DNA of 64,000 nt from Heloderma charlesbogerti (taxonomy: Eukaryota; Chordata; Lepidosauria; Squamata; Helodermatidae). The notes beneath the pieces are model-generated. The model was not told the DNA's origin. It made no database searches and saw only the letters and a list, made by a program, of their open reading frames with translations. Shown here piece after piece: positions 11,901-21,878 of the stretch. Both the position numbers and the translations under genes were made by a program. Numbering within the stretch: the first letter of the stretch is position 1; each line of letters begins with the position of its first letter. The DNA is taken from contig JANEZZ010002702.1 in assembly GCA_026122225.1 (NCBI GenBank), positions 310,001 through 374,000 on the forward strand, read 5' to 3'.

Positions 11901-12187
11901 ATACCCTCACAGTTTAAAGAAATAGAGGGAATTGGGCATGAAGAATGTGCGTTCTTGGGCAGGTTGTCAGAATTCTAATTCCCCCACCCCTAGGATCCCT
12001 TAGACTTCACAAAGGAATTCCATTCACAAAGGAATGCCCCTTCGCAGTTGGCCTGAGACATGCCCCCTCTAAGACCAATTCCCCTCCCTACTAAAGATCC
12101 TTTAAACTGTGAGGCAGAGATCCCCCCTACAATTTACAGGTCAGTGAGGTACATCAGAAATAAATCCAAATGTGCATCTGAGTGCAG
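8911..12187. other. No gene recognised; simple repeats and one repeat tail
   Basis: AT-rich, intron- or intergenic-like sequence. It holds an (AAAT)n array at about 9918-9942, a (CATGATAT)n near-palindrome at 10727-10766, and the 3' tail of an interspersed repeat at about 10760-10825 (GCTTTGGCTATGGGGCGGTT, then AATAAATAATAA). There is also a diverged inverted repeat between about 11906-11945 and 12056-12115 (CCCTCACAGTTTAAAG with CTTTAAACTGTGAGG). Open frames here are short and show no recognisable motif. Confidence 0.6.
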
Positions 12188-12195
12188 AATACAGC

Positions 12196-12631
12196 TAGGG
12201 ATGGTGAATCTGCTACTCATTTTGACTCACTTTTCTGACTCATTCCGACTCATTTCTGCATCAGTCTGTGATCTATTTTAGTATTTTTTTAAGGCCACAC
12301 AGAAATGTGTATGCATTTTTTAATGCATTTCTCCTAATATATGAATTTCATATGCACTTTTGCCTAATACCTGCATTTTTTGTAAGCAGTTTGCCTTTAA
12401 ATAATGTGTCTTTTATATGTTTCTTTCACTAATATGCACATTTTTGTGGGCACTTTCCCCTGACATGCACATTTTTGAAGTCATTTTTTTGTTTGGAAAA
12501 CTGCATCATAAAATCCGAAGAAGTGCAAGCACTAAAGGACAACTGCATTGATTCCTAAATTGATTTAGGAAGTGCAGATTTGGTAAGGTCATATCAAAAT
12601 GCAAACTGAACTAAATTCGTCCCCATCCCTA
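12196..12631. mobile_element. hAT-type MITE, 436 bp
   Basis: Starts TAGGGATGGTGAATC and ends TTCGTCCCCATCCCTA, so the terminal 9 bp are inverted repeats. Flanks are AATACAGC (12188-12195) and GATACAGC (12632-12639), a 7/8 target duplication. The interior is AT-rich with repeated TGCACATTTTT and ATGCATTTTT motifs and does not code. The terminus TAGGGATGG is the same as in hairpin elements A-E, although the interior is unrelated. Confidence 0.82.
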
Positions 12632-12639
12632 GATACAGC

Positions 12640-13217
12640 ATGTTCAAAGCCAGAAATGTTGTAGAACACACTAAGCATACAATGAATGAAAAGCACCCAG
12701 AATTTAAATATAGGCAGCCCAATACGTTGAAAGTTTTTTAATAATAATAAATATTAATGCAATTTTAATTTCATAAAATGTGAAAGTAAGTGCTGAGTGC
12801 TTGTCAGTTATTCAAGTGCTTATGTATTTATTGGCAAAAGTATTGGAAAGCAAGACTGTATTGACTTCTTATGGAGCAAATGGCTTCACATTGCCTTCAC
12901 AATTTTTACTTTTATCTACACAAGTAAAATGTCCAGAGGCTTACTTTTCTTTGAAAATCAAAGCTGAAAACTCAGCCAGAGAATCTGAAATTTCTGAGGG
13001 GACCAGGCCCACAAAGGCCCAACTGTGGCTACAGTTCTGAGATGCAGCTTATCAGCATTTCACTACTTTCAGTGGATGTACTTCGGTGCGCATTCATGTG
13101 TGCATTGCACTGAAAGTCATGCACTATAGCAACTGTACTCTGCTGTGCATTTGGAGGCGGATCTGATTTATTGTTTATTTTTCATTGTTTATTTCTCAAT
13201 GAACAAATGTCCCAAAT
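12640..13217. other. No feature recognised
   Basis: AT-rich sequence. The 86-codon open frame at 12780-13040 shows no known motif and is treated as chance. TTTATTGTTTATTTTTCATTG near 13170 looks like the worn tail of a repeat. Confidence 0.5.
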
Positions 13218-13343
13218 GGTTTATGCCAGCCTTCCCTAACCTGGTGTCCTCCAGATGTGTTGGACTACAGCTCCCATAATCTCAGTGGGAGCTGTAGTCC
13301 AACAGATCTGGCAGCCACCAGGTTGGGGAAGGCTGGCATACAA
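13218..13343. repeat. Short foldback MITE
   Basis: The two arms are ATGCCAGCCTTCCCTAACCT... and its inverted copy ending AGGTTGGGGAAGGCTGGCAT. The inner arms TTGGACTACAGCTCCCA and TGGGAGCTGTAGTCCAA pair almost perfectly around a CTCAG-type loop. The element is essentially a single hairpin of about 125 bp without coding content. Confidence 0.8.
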
Positions 13344-14004
13344 GGTTAAAAACAATACAACAACAACAACAATAATAACATCACTATATAGGAAGTGCCA
13401 GGTTTTTAATGCTTGAGAATATAGGAAGGCCTTAAACTGGGTGCAGAAGCTATGCAAAGATGTCGCCTGACAACAGAGGAATCTACATCACAAGTGCAAT
13501 ACTACCAATGCGGTGGCCCAGTGCTGAACAACCACAGGTCCCACAGAGAGGGCACCAAGATCAGATTTTCCCTGGCTGATTTTCCCCAGGCTGATTTCCC
13601 TGGCTGATTTTCCCTAGGGCACATATAGGAGAAGATGCTCCTGAAGACCCAGGCTGTTTGGGGCTTCATGACTATAACTTTGAATCAGGCCTGGAGGTGA
13701 ATTGGCAGTCATTACAATTGAGCAAGGACAGGCTCAACATGCTCTTACTAAGAGATGGGCAGCAGAATTTTGCATTAGCTGCAGCATTCCAACTGCCATG
13801 TAAATAGATTAATATTTGGGATATATGTTACAAAGGCCATGTCAACTTCAAGGACTATGACACAATGAAATGATATCTTTTGTTGGATCAACTAAATATG
13901 AATTATTGTTAGCTATTATTGACATAGCACCATAAATGTATGGGAAGAATACGCATTCAGCTGAGTTGCATGAACTTATGCTTAGTTATAGTAGGGGTGA
14001 GGAG
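13344..14004 (-). mobile_element. Probable L2-type LINE fragment, minus strand (clearest at 13640-13800)
   Basis: Bases 13640-13800 (GGCTTCATGACTATAACTTT through TTAGCTGCAGCATTCCAAC) resemble, in the same orientation, the minus-strand L2 at 58770-58920 (GGGCTTTATACACTAG through AAGCTGCTGCATTCTGCAC). Bases 13565-13620 hold a local GGCTGATTTTCCC tandem. The remainder is unassigned. Confidence 0.5.
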
Positions 14005-14500
14005 GATTATAGTAGGGGTGTTGAGGGAACTGCACTGGTTGCCTATTCATTACTGGACCAGGTTTAAGGTTAGAGTTAGGGCTAGTGTACAAAGCCCTAA
14101 ACAACTTGGGACCAGGATACCTGAGAGAGCATGTTCTCCCTTACCAACTTGCTCGGTCACTGAGGTCATCTCAGGGCATGCTCCTGGTGGTTCCACATGG
14201 ACCTATGGCCTGATTGGAGTCTACCCGGAGAAGAGCCTTCAGTGTGGTGGCCCCCTTCCTGTGGAATTCCCTGCCTGTCAGGCAGGCACCCACATTATGT
14301 TGCTTCAGGCGCCTCCTGAAAACATTGTTGTTTTAGGAAGCTTTCCTTGAGTGACTGGCCATGGTTTTATCAGAACTCTTGTTTCTTTTTAAAAATAGTA
14401 ATTATTTTAACATGGTTTTTTGTTCTTTTATCCTATCTGCTCCAAAAATCTTTGGATGTGGAGTGGTATACAATATTGTAGTTAAATAAATAAAATGGTT
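14005..14500 (+). mobile_element. L2-type LINE 3' end
   Basis: The translation, with frameshifts, shows the L2 ORF2 C-terminus: LHWLPIHYWTRFKV, then the block with VPHGP, RRAFSVV and LWNSLP homologues. It is the same family as the minus-strand copy at 57413-59177. It ends in ATCTTTGGATGTGGAGTGG and TAAATAAATAAAATGG. Non-functional. Confidence 0.8.
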
Positions 14501-14785
14501 AAAGCAAAGGCTTTATGGAAAAGGTGGGATTTGAGGAAGTATTTGAAGGAAGAGAAAAATATTTATTGTCATGCAGGCATTCTGGGAGGAGGTTCCAGGT
14601 GTATGGTGTACTGATTACACCTTACACCTGGAACCTGATTTAGCAGAACACAGCACTGCCCTTTACTGTGAGGTGGAACAAGATGCTCCATTTATTTTAC
14701 TTATGTGTAGGCTGCCACCACTTTCTCCTTTAAAAGCATCATTTTGTACATATGTGGGTGGAGTCCCACGACCAAATGACATGAC

Positions 14786-15302
14786 ATCAACAAGTTTCCT
14801 TCCTATTTTTTAACATTCATTAAGTTTGGTGCAAAAGAGTGGAGATTTTTTTTAAGTTATCCCAAAAGCAACATGCTGACTTTCTCAGGAGTAAGCCTCA
14901 TTGAAGAGAATGTGATTTACTACTGAGGAGACATGTTTATGGCACATTTTCAGCTAGTTGTTCCTTGAGACAAAGAAATAACAAGGACAAAGGAGAGAAT
15001 TGGGAAGGCAGGGAGAGGGGGGAGGGGAAGCAGCATTTCAGGAATGAATTAATAACTTATCTCCGTCTGGGAACATCAACAAGTTTCCTTCCTTTTGTGT
15101 GTGTGTGACATTCATTAAGCCTTCACAGGTGCAATGATATGTGGAGATTATATATATATATATAAAAGGCATCCCAAAAGCAACGTGCTGACTTGCTCAG
15201 GAGTAATTCTCATTGAAGAGAATGTGTTTTACTTATGAGCAGACATCCATGCCAGCTAGTTGTTCCTTGAGGCAAAGAAATAAAAAGGACAAAGGAGAGA
15301 AC
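14786..15302 (+). repeat. Diverged tandem duplication, about 290-bp period
   Basis: Unit 1 (about 14786-14998) and unit 2 (about 15072-15302) both run ACATCAACAAGTTTCCTTCC, CATTCATTAAG, ATCCCAAAAGCAACRTGCTG, CTCATTGAAGAGAATGTG, AGCTAGTTGTTCCTTGAG and GGACAAAGGAGAGAA. Unit 2 has gained GT and TA microsatellites. The CAGGAGTAA...TTTACT inner part resembles a palindromic MITE family also seen at 46773-46874. Confidence 0.8.
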
Positions 15303-16518
15303 GTGTCTCATTTATTAAGCTTATTCGAAGGTGCGATGATGCTCAGGTACACGTAACCCCCCCCCCCCAATTCAGTGGTGGGTGAAGCCGGCAGGAAGGG
15401 TTAACTCCTTTCATTCCTGTTGGGTCCACCTTTAGCTGATGCAACTTTCAGTTCCTCCTCCCAGCGTTGAAGCACTCCTACTCACCACAAGTAGTACTGC
15501 AAGTTTAGGACACACTGAATCCCCAAATGCATGGAAGTCGCGGTAACTGGAAAATCTGTTACTGAAGGATTTTGCAAAAATGCAGTTTTTACAGCAAGAA
15601 AACCTGGGACTGATACAGATTGGGGGTTATGTCATGTGTCACATCTGTGTGTGAGTTGCAGTACCACCACAGTAAATTCTCCGTGTAGATTGGGCCATAA
15701 CCAAGCCCCAGCCTCATGGCTGTCCTCAGAGATTCAAGCGGTGAGCTGACAAGGGGGAATGAGGACCAACCAGTCAGGTATAGCCATTGTACAAGTGGTG
15801 GGGGGTGCTTGAGGACACACCTGCTGAAACCCGTAAAGTTAATCATATAAACAGAGGGATATTGGCCTTTAATACTTGCCAACAGCCCAGTAAGTTGGTA
15901 GAAGAGGCATGAATTGGAACTATCTCCTCTTGGGTTTCTATCAGACAGCATTAACTGAGGGGGAACTACCATCCTGTGTATTGTATATGAGTGTAATACT
16001 TTAGATGTGCCTAACATATACTTGGGGAATCAGCACTTGGTCTAGGGGATTATTGTAGTGACAGGCTGTGTGTGTTTGGCTCAGTGCAACAGAGACCTTT
16101 AGACAACTGATGGCAGTAGAGCTGATGAAGTGAACTGCTTTGGGTTATATTGAAGCTTTATTATATTTTCTGTGATTTACTGACCTTTTCCTTATAGTCT
16201 CTGATAGTCTGCTTTGCTGTCGGATTGCCTCTGGAAGCTTTCCATGATGAGAAGACAACAATCACTTCTCTGAGATACAGCAGCTAATTTGTAGTCTATA
16301 TTATGTATACATTTGTGTTGCTGGGTGGGAGAGCACATTTGAAATTTCTCTCTGCAAAGGTGTTTCCCAGTGGCCCATTTGTTTTTCTCCCCTCTGCCAA
16401 ACAGGAACATGGAGGGAATGGAAGGAGCCTAGTTTATAGGAAAAGAGAAGGAACTGGTGCCCTTTTCTGGTTCCAGATCAGAACAGAACAGAACCAAAGG
16501 CAACCATGAGCTACTTAA
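15303..16518. other. No feature recognised
   Basis: Unique-looking sequence apart from a C run at 15359-15368. The 142-codon minus-strand frame at 15589-16017 has no recognised motif, no similarity to a known family and no adjacent splice pattern, so it is not called as a gene. Confidence 0.5.
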
Positions 16519-16683
16519 GGGGCAACCCTATGCATGTTTTGACAGAAAAATGTCCTACAACTCCCAGCATTCCCCAGCCTGCATGGAGAATGGTGGGAAT
16601 TGTAGGACTGGAGAACGGCTTGCTGGGGAATGCTGGGAACTGTAGCACCTTTTCCCATCTAAACATGCATAGGATTGCACCCT
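16519..16683. repeat. Palindromic MITE
   Basis: Ends GGGGCAACCCTATGCATGTTT and AAACATGCATAGGATTGCACCC are imperfect inverted repeats. Inside, CCTACAACTCCCAGCATTCC pairs with GGAATGCTGGGAACTGTAGC. A related left half is at 24172-24330. Non-coding. Confidence 0.72.
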
Positions 16684-17529
16684 TAGCTGATCTAAGTGAT
16701 ACAACAAATCCCTCATGATTGTGGTTGCTCCAAAAAAGTGTGGTTCCTCCTCACTCCCTACTTGGTACTAGCCCAGCTCAGAGACAGTCGTCCTGAAGGA
16801 ACAGGGCCTGCTTACCATGAAACAATACGAAACATTTTGAGCAGTAAATTCTGGGAGGTGGGAGGAAGGTCCTGCCTCAACCTCTATCTCCTTAGAAATT
16901 AGCTCCAGTCTAGAGTACAATTATCTCTTAGCTTTATATGCAAAAATGTCACTAAGGTTGGAAAGAAGAAAAGAAAAGGAAGTCTCTGTTTTCATCTGTG
17001 AAATATTGGAAGGCATGAATTTGGCACTGGATGTGAAAGTCACAAGGCTGCAAATGAGAACAGAACAAGGGCCATTATTTAGACTAGGGGTAGGATCCAA
17101 TGGTGCCCTACTGCCAGCGGTGAGCACCACCGGTTCCTGGTGCACATGTGGCTGGCCCTGGCAGTGGCAGCACAAGTGGCCCCTACCACTGACAGTGGCG
17201 ATATAGCGCTTCTGGGGGCAAGCCCCCAAATCACCAGAAACAGATGTTTCTGGAAAGGGCAGGTCATGCCTTCCAGAAACTTAATTTCTGGTTATTTATG
17301 GGCTTGCCAAAAGGTAGGGGCTACCTGCACACCACTGCTGGAGCTGGCCACACACGCACTGGGAACTAGCACTAGCGGTAGGCCACCATTGGATCTTACC
17401 CTAGATTTCCTCATTTTTGAGGCTCTTTGTGCAAAATCTGTTTGCTTGTTTTTCTTTTGGGCAACAACACAAAATGCGAACAAAGTATGTCAGAAAACCA
17501 AATGTGTTAGTCATAGGACAATCTTCAAA
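16684..17529. other. No gene recognised
   Basis: Mixed sequence with open frames on both strands (such as 16921-17229 minus and 17140-17664 plus) but no recognised domain. An approximate palindrome TAGGGTAGGATCCAATGGTG / CACCATTGGATCTTACCCTAG brackets about 17086-17405 and may mark a decayed foldback element of about 320 bp. Confidence 0.5.
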
Positions 17530-17660
17530 TTGAAGAGGTCACTGGAGGCATTCAAGATGACGCATCAGGGATGCTTTGACTTGGATTCCTGCAATGAGCA
17601 GGGGGTTGGACTCAGTGGTCTTGTAGGCCCCTTCCAACCCTACTATTCTATGATTCTAAG
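17530..17660 (+). mobile_element. CR1 3' tail fragment
   Basis: Contains CACTGGAGGCATTCAAGATG, GGATTCCTGCAATGAGCAGG and the terminal CCCTACTATTCTATGATTCT, the canonical CR1 3' end with the ATTCTATG octamer. Only about 130 bp remain. Confidence 0.88.
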
Positions 17661-19173
17661 TTAAGTTGGCTAGATCAGTTAGGGAACAGGGGTTGGGCAC
17701 AGCAATGTCAAGATACGTTGGGGGCCTATAATTTATCTTTGGAGAGATATGTCTTTTGATCAGCATGCTGTTAGGAATTTGATTTTTTTTTATCATGACA
17801 CCTGTGAGAACAGGGTAGTCATAACTGCTATGTGCTCCTCACCCTGGTATGCTCCGTTTAAGCTCAACCATTCAAGGACATATTATTTGAGACTCTGACC
17901 TTCCCACAGATGCACAGGGCTTTCAAGAAACTTAGATTCCAGATGATGCCTTTTGCATATCTTGAAACGAGATACTTGGGAATTCCATTAGTGAAACAGT
18001 AACATATTTTTGGATGCAATCAGATCAAATATCTGGTTAATTAGTTGTTGTTTTGGCCTTGTATCTGGACCCTAGGGAAAAATTCATGTCATGTATTCTT
18101 CAGCAACACACTGATCAAACTACCCATGATTTGGTGGTAGAATGACTGGCTGACAATCAACCATATTCTACATATAAGGTAACCCTATTTGCCGTGGCAG
18201 CCAAGAAGATACATTCCAGCTTTATCAAAAATGTCAATAGCCCTAATTTATAAATTTAAGCCTCCCTTTTCTTCCCTCTCTGAGTATGGATCATGGCAGA
18301 ATGGCCTCATGGTTGAAGGCAATCCTGTATTCTACTTAATGATTATTGGAGACACTGTAGTGCCTCCAATAGATAAGGCAATCAGTCAAAACAGGATTCC
18401 GCCATGTTAAATGAAAATCAGGGGGGTGGGTTAAGGGTTTTGCCAATCTTCCTGAAAATCACACTGCCAGACAGAAATGTCTATTTTACATAACCTGAAA
18501 ATTTCAGGAAGATTGGTTAAAGAATGAGAGAGAAAGGGCAGTTAACAGAAAAAATGAAATAGTCACACAGTTTTGGCACTGAAAACATGTGTTGGCAACC
18601 TTTTGTGCCCGTCATTTGCCAAGGGGCTGGGGTCTATTTATGAAAAACATATACATTTTCCTATTATCCTTGTATTGTAGTTGGTGGAATGAAATTTCCT
18701 TTTTTATAATCCAATTTATTTATTTTTAAATATTTTTTATTGGTATAATGAATCCCTATGAGATTTCATAAGTCGGCACTTGGAGTGGGGGGTGGGGAGG
18801 GGAATAACTGCCATGTAGAGAAAAGGCGACAGCAGCATCAGCAGCTAACTGTGTTTCTGGGACCTCTGTGTGTGTGTACGCAGACAAGCAATCCCCTTAG
18901 CGTGACCAGACCCCACCCCACTGCTTCTGTTTACTGGTCTGCACTCCCAGCCGTTCCCCTTCTTCCTCTGCTCCCCGCTTTCCCCTTAATCATTTGTGAT
19001 ACTAAGGTCCCTTTCTGGATTCAAGTGCTGGGAAGAGAGGCCTGAGAAGGATGCTATGGCATGGAATGGGAGTGAAACTTTGCTTCATAAGCAGGCCTGG
19101 GGGCAGAAAGTTTTTCTGCCTGAAGTTTGAGAAGCAGGCAGTCATGCTGACAAAGCTTTGGTCAAGCCATGGA
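17661..19173. other. No gene recognised
   Basis: Contains a 15-bp perfect inverted repeat, CCAATCTTCCTGAAA at 18443-18457 and its complement at 18502-18516, probably the core of an old foldback element. Bases 17670-18240 have coding-like but broken frames that could not be assigned. Confidence 0.5.
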
Positions 19174-19181
19174 ATAATGGA

Positions 19182-19993
19182 TAGGGGTGGACGAAAGTAA
19201 CTTACCTGTTGTCGAAGCTTGTTCGCGGTGGGGGGGAGGCACTTTGCTGCTCCCCCCGCGAAATTCAGGCCGGGGAGGAGGCTTCCCACCTTGCCCAGCC
19301 GCGAACTCGAAAGTTGTTTTTTTTTTTTTAAACGCCCCCGTGATAGGCTACGTGACGATTAACGTAGCCTATCACGGCTAGATCTGCAAAGTCAGCTGTG
19401 ATAGGCTACATTAATCGTCACGTAGCCTATCACGGGTGACTTAAAAAAAAAAAAAAGCGCGTACGCTAATGGCGGCCCCCATAGGGAGCCGCCATTCGCG
19501 TTCCTTATTTGGTCGCTGTAGTCTACGTAAATCTTTACGTAGACTACAGCGACCAAATAAGGAATGGGAATGGCGGCTCCTATATGGGGGCCGCCATTAT
19601 CCGTATGCGCTTTTTTTTTTTTTGTTAAAGTCACCCGTGATAGGCTACGTGACGATTTACGTAGCCTATCACGGCTGACTTTGCAAATCTAGCCGTGATA
19701 GGCTATGTTAATCGTCACGTAGCCTATCACGGGGGCGTTTTTTTTTTTTTTTTATTGGAATGGCGGTGGCGGCAGCCGGTCGAAAGACCGGCTGCCGCTC
19801 CCGCCCCGCACGAACACCCGCTGAACCGCCGGCCAGACCTGCCGCCGGGAAGGGCATTTGGCAAAGGTAAGTCCCGTCCTGGGGGGGGGTGCGGGGGGGT
19901 GCAGAGGATTTCTCCCCAAAACTTGTTCGGGGGGCCGAACACGTTGGCGCTCGGCCCCCCGAAGTTTCGGGGAGAAATTCTCTGCCATCCCTA
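19182..19993 (+). mobile_element. Hairpin element B (non-autonomous, hAT-type, 812 bp)
   Basis: Begins TAGGGGTGGACGAAAG and ends GAGAAATTCTCTGCCATCCCTA; the 8-bp duplication ATAATGGA is perfect at 19174-19181 and 19994-20001. The left block (19182-19320) is GC-rich with a TTCGCGGTGGGGGG / CCCCCCGCGAA hairpin. The core is a palindrome of about 405 bp (19333-19737), about 95% paired, with nested hairpins of the GTGATAGGCTACGT type and T12-14 or A14 runs between modules. At its centre is a perfect 31-bp stem (19501-19531 with 19534-19564) with a 2-nt loop. The right block has GCAGCCGGTCGAAAGACCGG and a GGGGGGCCGA / TCGGCCCCCC hairpin. AGGTAAGT occurs inverted at 19200-19207 and direct at 19865-19872. 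No ORF. Confidence 0.95.
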
Positions 19994-20001
19994 ATAATGG
20001 A

Positions 20002-21221
20002 GCAGTATGAGAAAAGGTTATGTTTGTTATTCCCTGCATCTTGCAGCTCCACATCTCCGGAGTGTTCCCATGTACCTGATAAGGCCTAGAGTAACATCAG
20101 CTGCGTAAAACAATGAAAAACTGCCTCTACAGGTTTCCGTCCCCCACCGACCCTGCCCCCATATATCATTCAGGACCAAATTTTCTTGTTACCCACTACA
20201 GAAAAGAGCCAATCAAAAAGCAGAAAATTAAGGGCTGCAGAGGATTAAAGAAAGCAACAGTGCCCTGTGAAAAAGACAAGAATCTTTGTTTCAACCTGGC
20301 TTGCTTGATTTTTACCTTTTGCTTAACGTTCAACTTTATTAGCAGATTTTGATTTGTTTTGAGAGCTTTTCGGGTTCTTGCCACCCTTTGGGGAGAAGAA
20401 GAATCGTCTTTTCTCATTTTGAACATGTTTTCTCTTGGCTTTAAAACTATTTTGGGTGATCTTTCCCCAAACTAGTTTCTCTGAGCCAGGCACCTGAGCA
20501 GCTTAGTGTAGTTTTTGCCAGCTATTTTATTTTGCTCACTGGTGAACAACACTTTTCAATTTAAAATATTGTCTTCGCTCTCTACCTGGATTAATTTTCT
20601 GTACCTGGACTTTGCTGAGTTCTACACTCTGGATTCTAGGAGAGGTGTCTTTCACCTTTTCTCTGGGTCCACGAAAGCCTCGTCTTCAGATCTCTGCTTG
20701 GGATCTGCTGAGGTAGTTATATATTCCTTTTAAATCTCCCCTTCCTTTTCTCTAAAGGTTTGGACCATAGTGTTATATAGTTGAAAGTTTCAAACACTGC
20801 ATTTAATTACTTTGGATTGGTTTAAGTTTAAGTACAGCTAAGTACAGCTAAGTACAGCTAAGTACAACTGAAACTGCTGTTGGGCTTACTTGGGCCTAGT
20901 AACATTGTTTTGGGCCTACTAACATTGGACCTACTACCATTGTTTTTTTGTTTTAAATAGGCCTTAGCGAAAGTTAAACTGTAGTGTATTTTGCATAGTG
21001 TACACACGTATTTTCTTTGTAATCATTCCATGTTTCACATTTTACTTCTGTATATGATGTTCTTCTGCATTTGATTTTCTTGATAAATTATTCATATCTT
21101 AAGTCTTCTCATGTGGCATAATTTCATTTGTTTAACAACTTAAAAGGGTATTCACTGTTTTCCTGCTTAAGTTTTAAAATATATTTTCAAACATATTGCA
21201 CTTTTAGTTAGCTTTTTAGAT
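20002..21221. other. No gene recognised; small 10-bp tandem
   Basis: AT-rich sequence. AGTACAGCTA is repeated three and a half times at 20831-20866. Otherwise there is no recognised element. Confidence 0.55.
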
Positions 21222-21878
21222 ATCAGGGATCTGTATTGGCGCCAATGCTTTTGAACTTGTTCATAAAGACAGTGTGGTGTAGTGGTTAGAGTGTTGGACT
21301 GGAACCTGGGAGACCTGGGTTCTAGTCCCCACTCTGCCATGAAGCTCACTGGGTGGCTTTGGGCCACTCACTCACTCTGAGCCTAACCTACCTCCTCCTC
21401 AATGCAGGAGGAGGCTGCCCATGGAAGCTGCTTTGCATTACTTGCAAGAGGGAAAAGGGCTGGATATAAATGTAATAATAACCAATGTAATAATAATAAT
21501 AATACTAGTAATAATAATACATTATCTGGAACTAGGACTAAGCAGCAAGGTGGCCAAGTTTGCTGACTACATGAAATTATTTAGGGCAATTAAAACAAAG
21601 AGGGATGGTGAAGAGCTCCAAAAGCATCACTCCATAGTGGAAAAATGGACATCAATACGACAAATGCAGTTCTGTGTAAGCAAGTATAAAGTGATGCACA
21701 TTGGCGGGCGGGGCGGAATCCCACCTTCACTTGTATGCTTGTGACTGAGCAAACCAGAGATCTTGGGCTTGACAGTTTGAAGACAATCAACGGAGTGTGC
21801 AGCTGCTATGAAAAAAGGCACATTCCATGTATTCCAAGGCATAATTAGGATAGGAATGGACTTGGCTGAAGGGATGAG
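21222..21878 (+). mobile_element. L3/CR1-group LINE fragment, split by a SINE
   Basis: Bases 21222-21267 encode the reverse transcriptase block equivalent to PQGSVLGP...LFINDL (GGATCTGTATTGGCGCCAAT). They continue after the SINE at 21526 with ELGLSSKVAKFADYMKLF, KWTSIRQMQFCVSKYKVMHIGG and a decayed DLGLTV block. This lineage differs from the adjacent CR1. The catalytic FADD-type motif is FADYM here. Confidence 0.75.
21268..21525 (+). mobile_element. tRNA-derived SINE
   Basis: The head has an RNA polymerase III A box (TGGTGTAGTGG, 21275-21285) and B box (GGTTCTAGTCC, 21318-21328) at tRNA-like spacing. A non-tRNA body with GGCTGGATATAAATGTAATAAT and an AT-rich (TAA)n tail follows. It interrupts the LINE around it. 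The same family occurs in minus orientation at 31188-31440. Confidence 0.85.

Noticed and set aside
21268..21345. tRNA gene, because of good A and B boxes.
   Set aside because: The acceptor stem does not pair, the unit continues into a SINE body and tail, and a second copy at 31188-31440 has the same structure.
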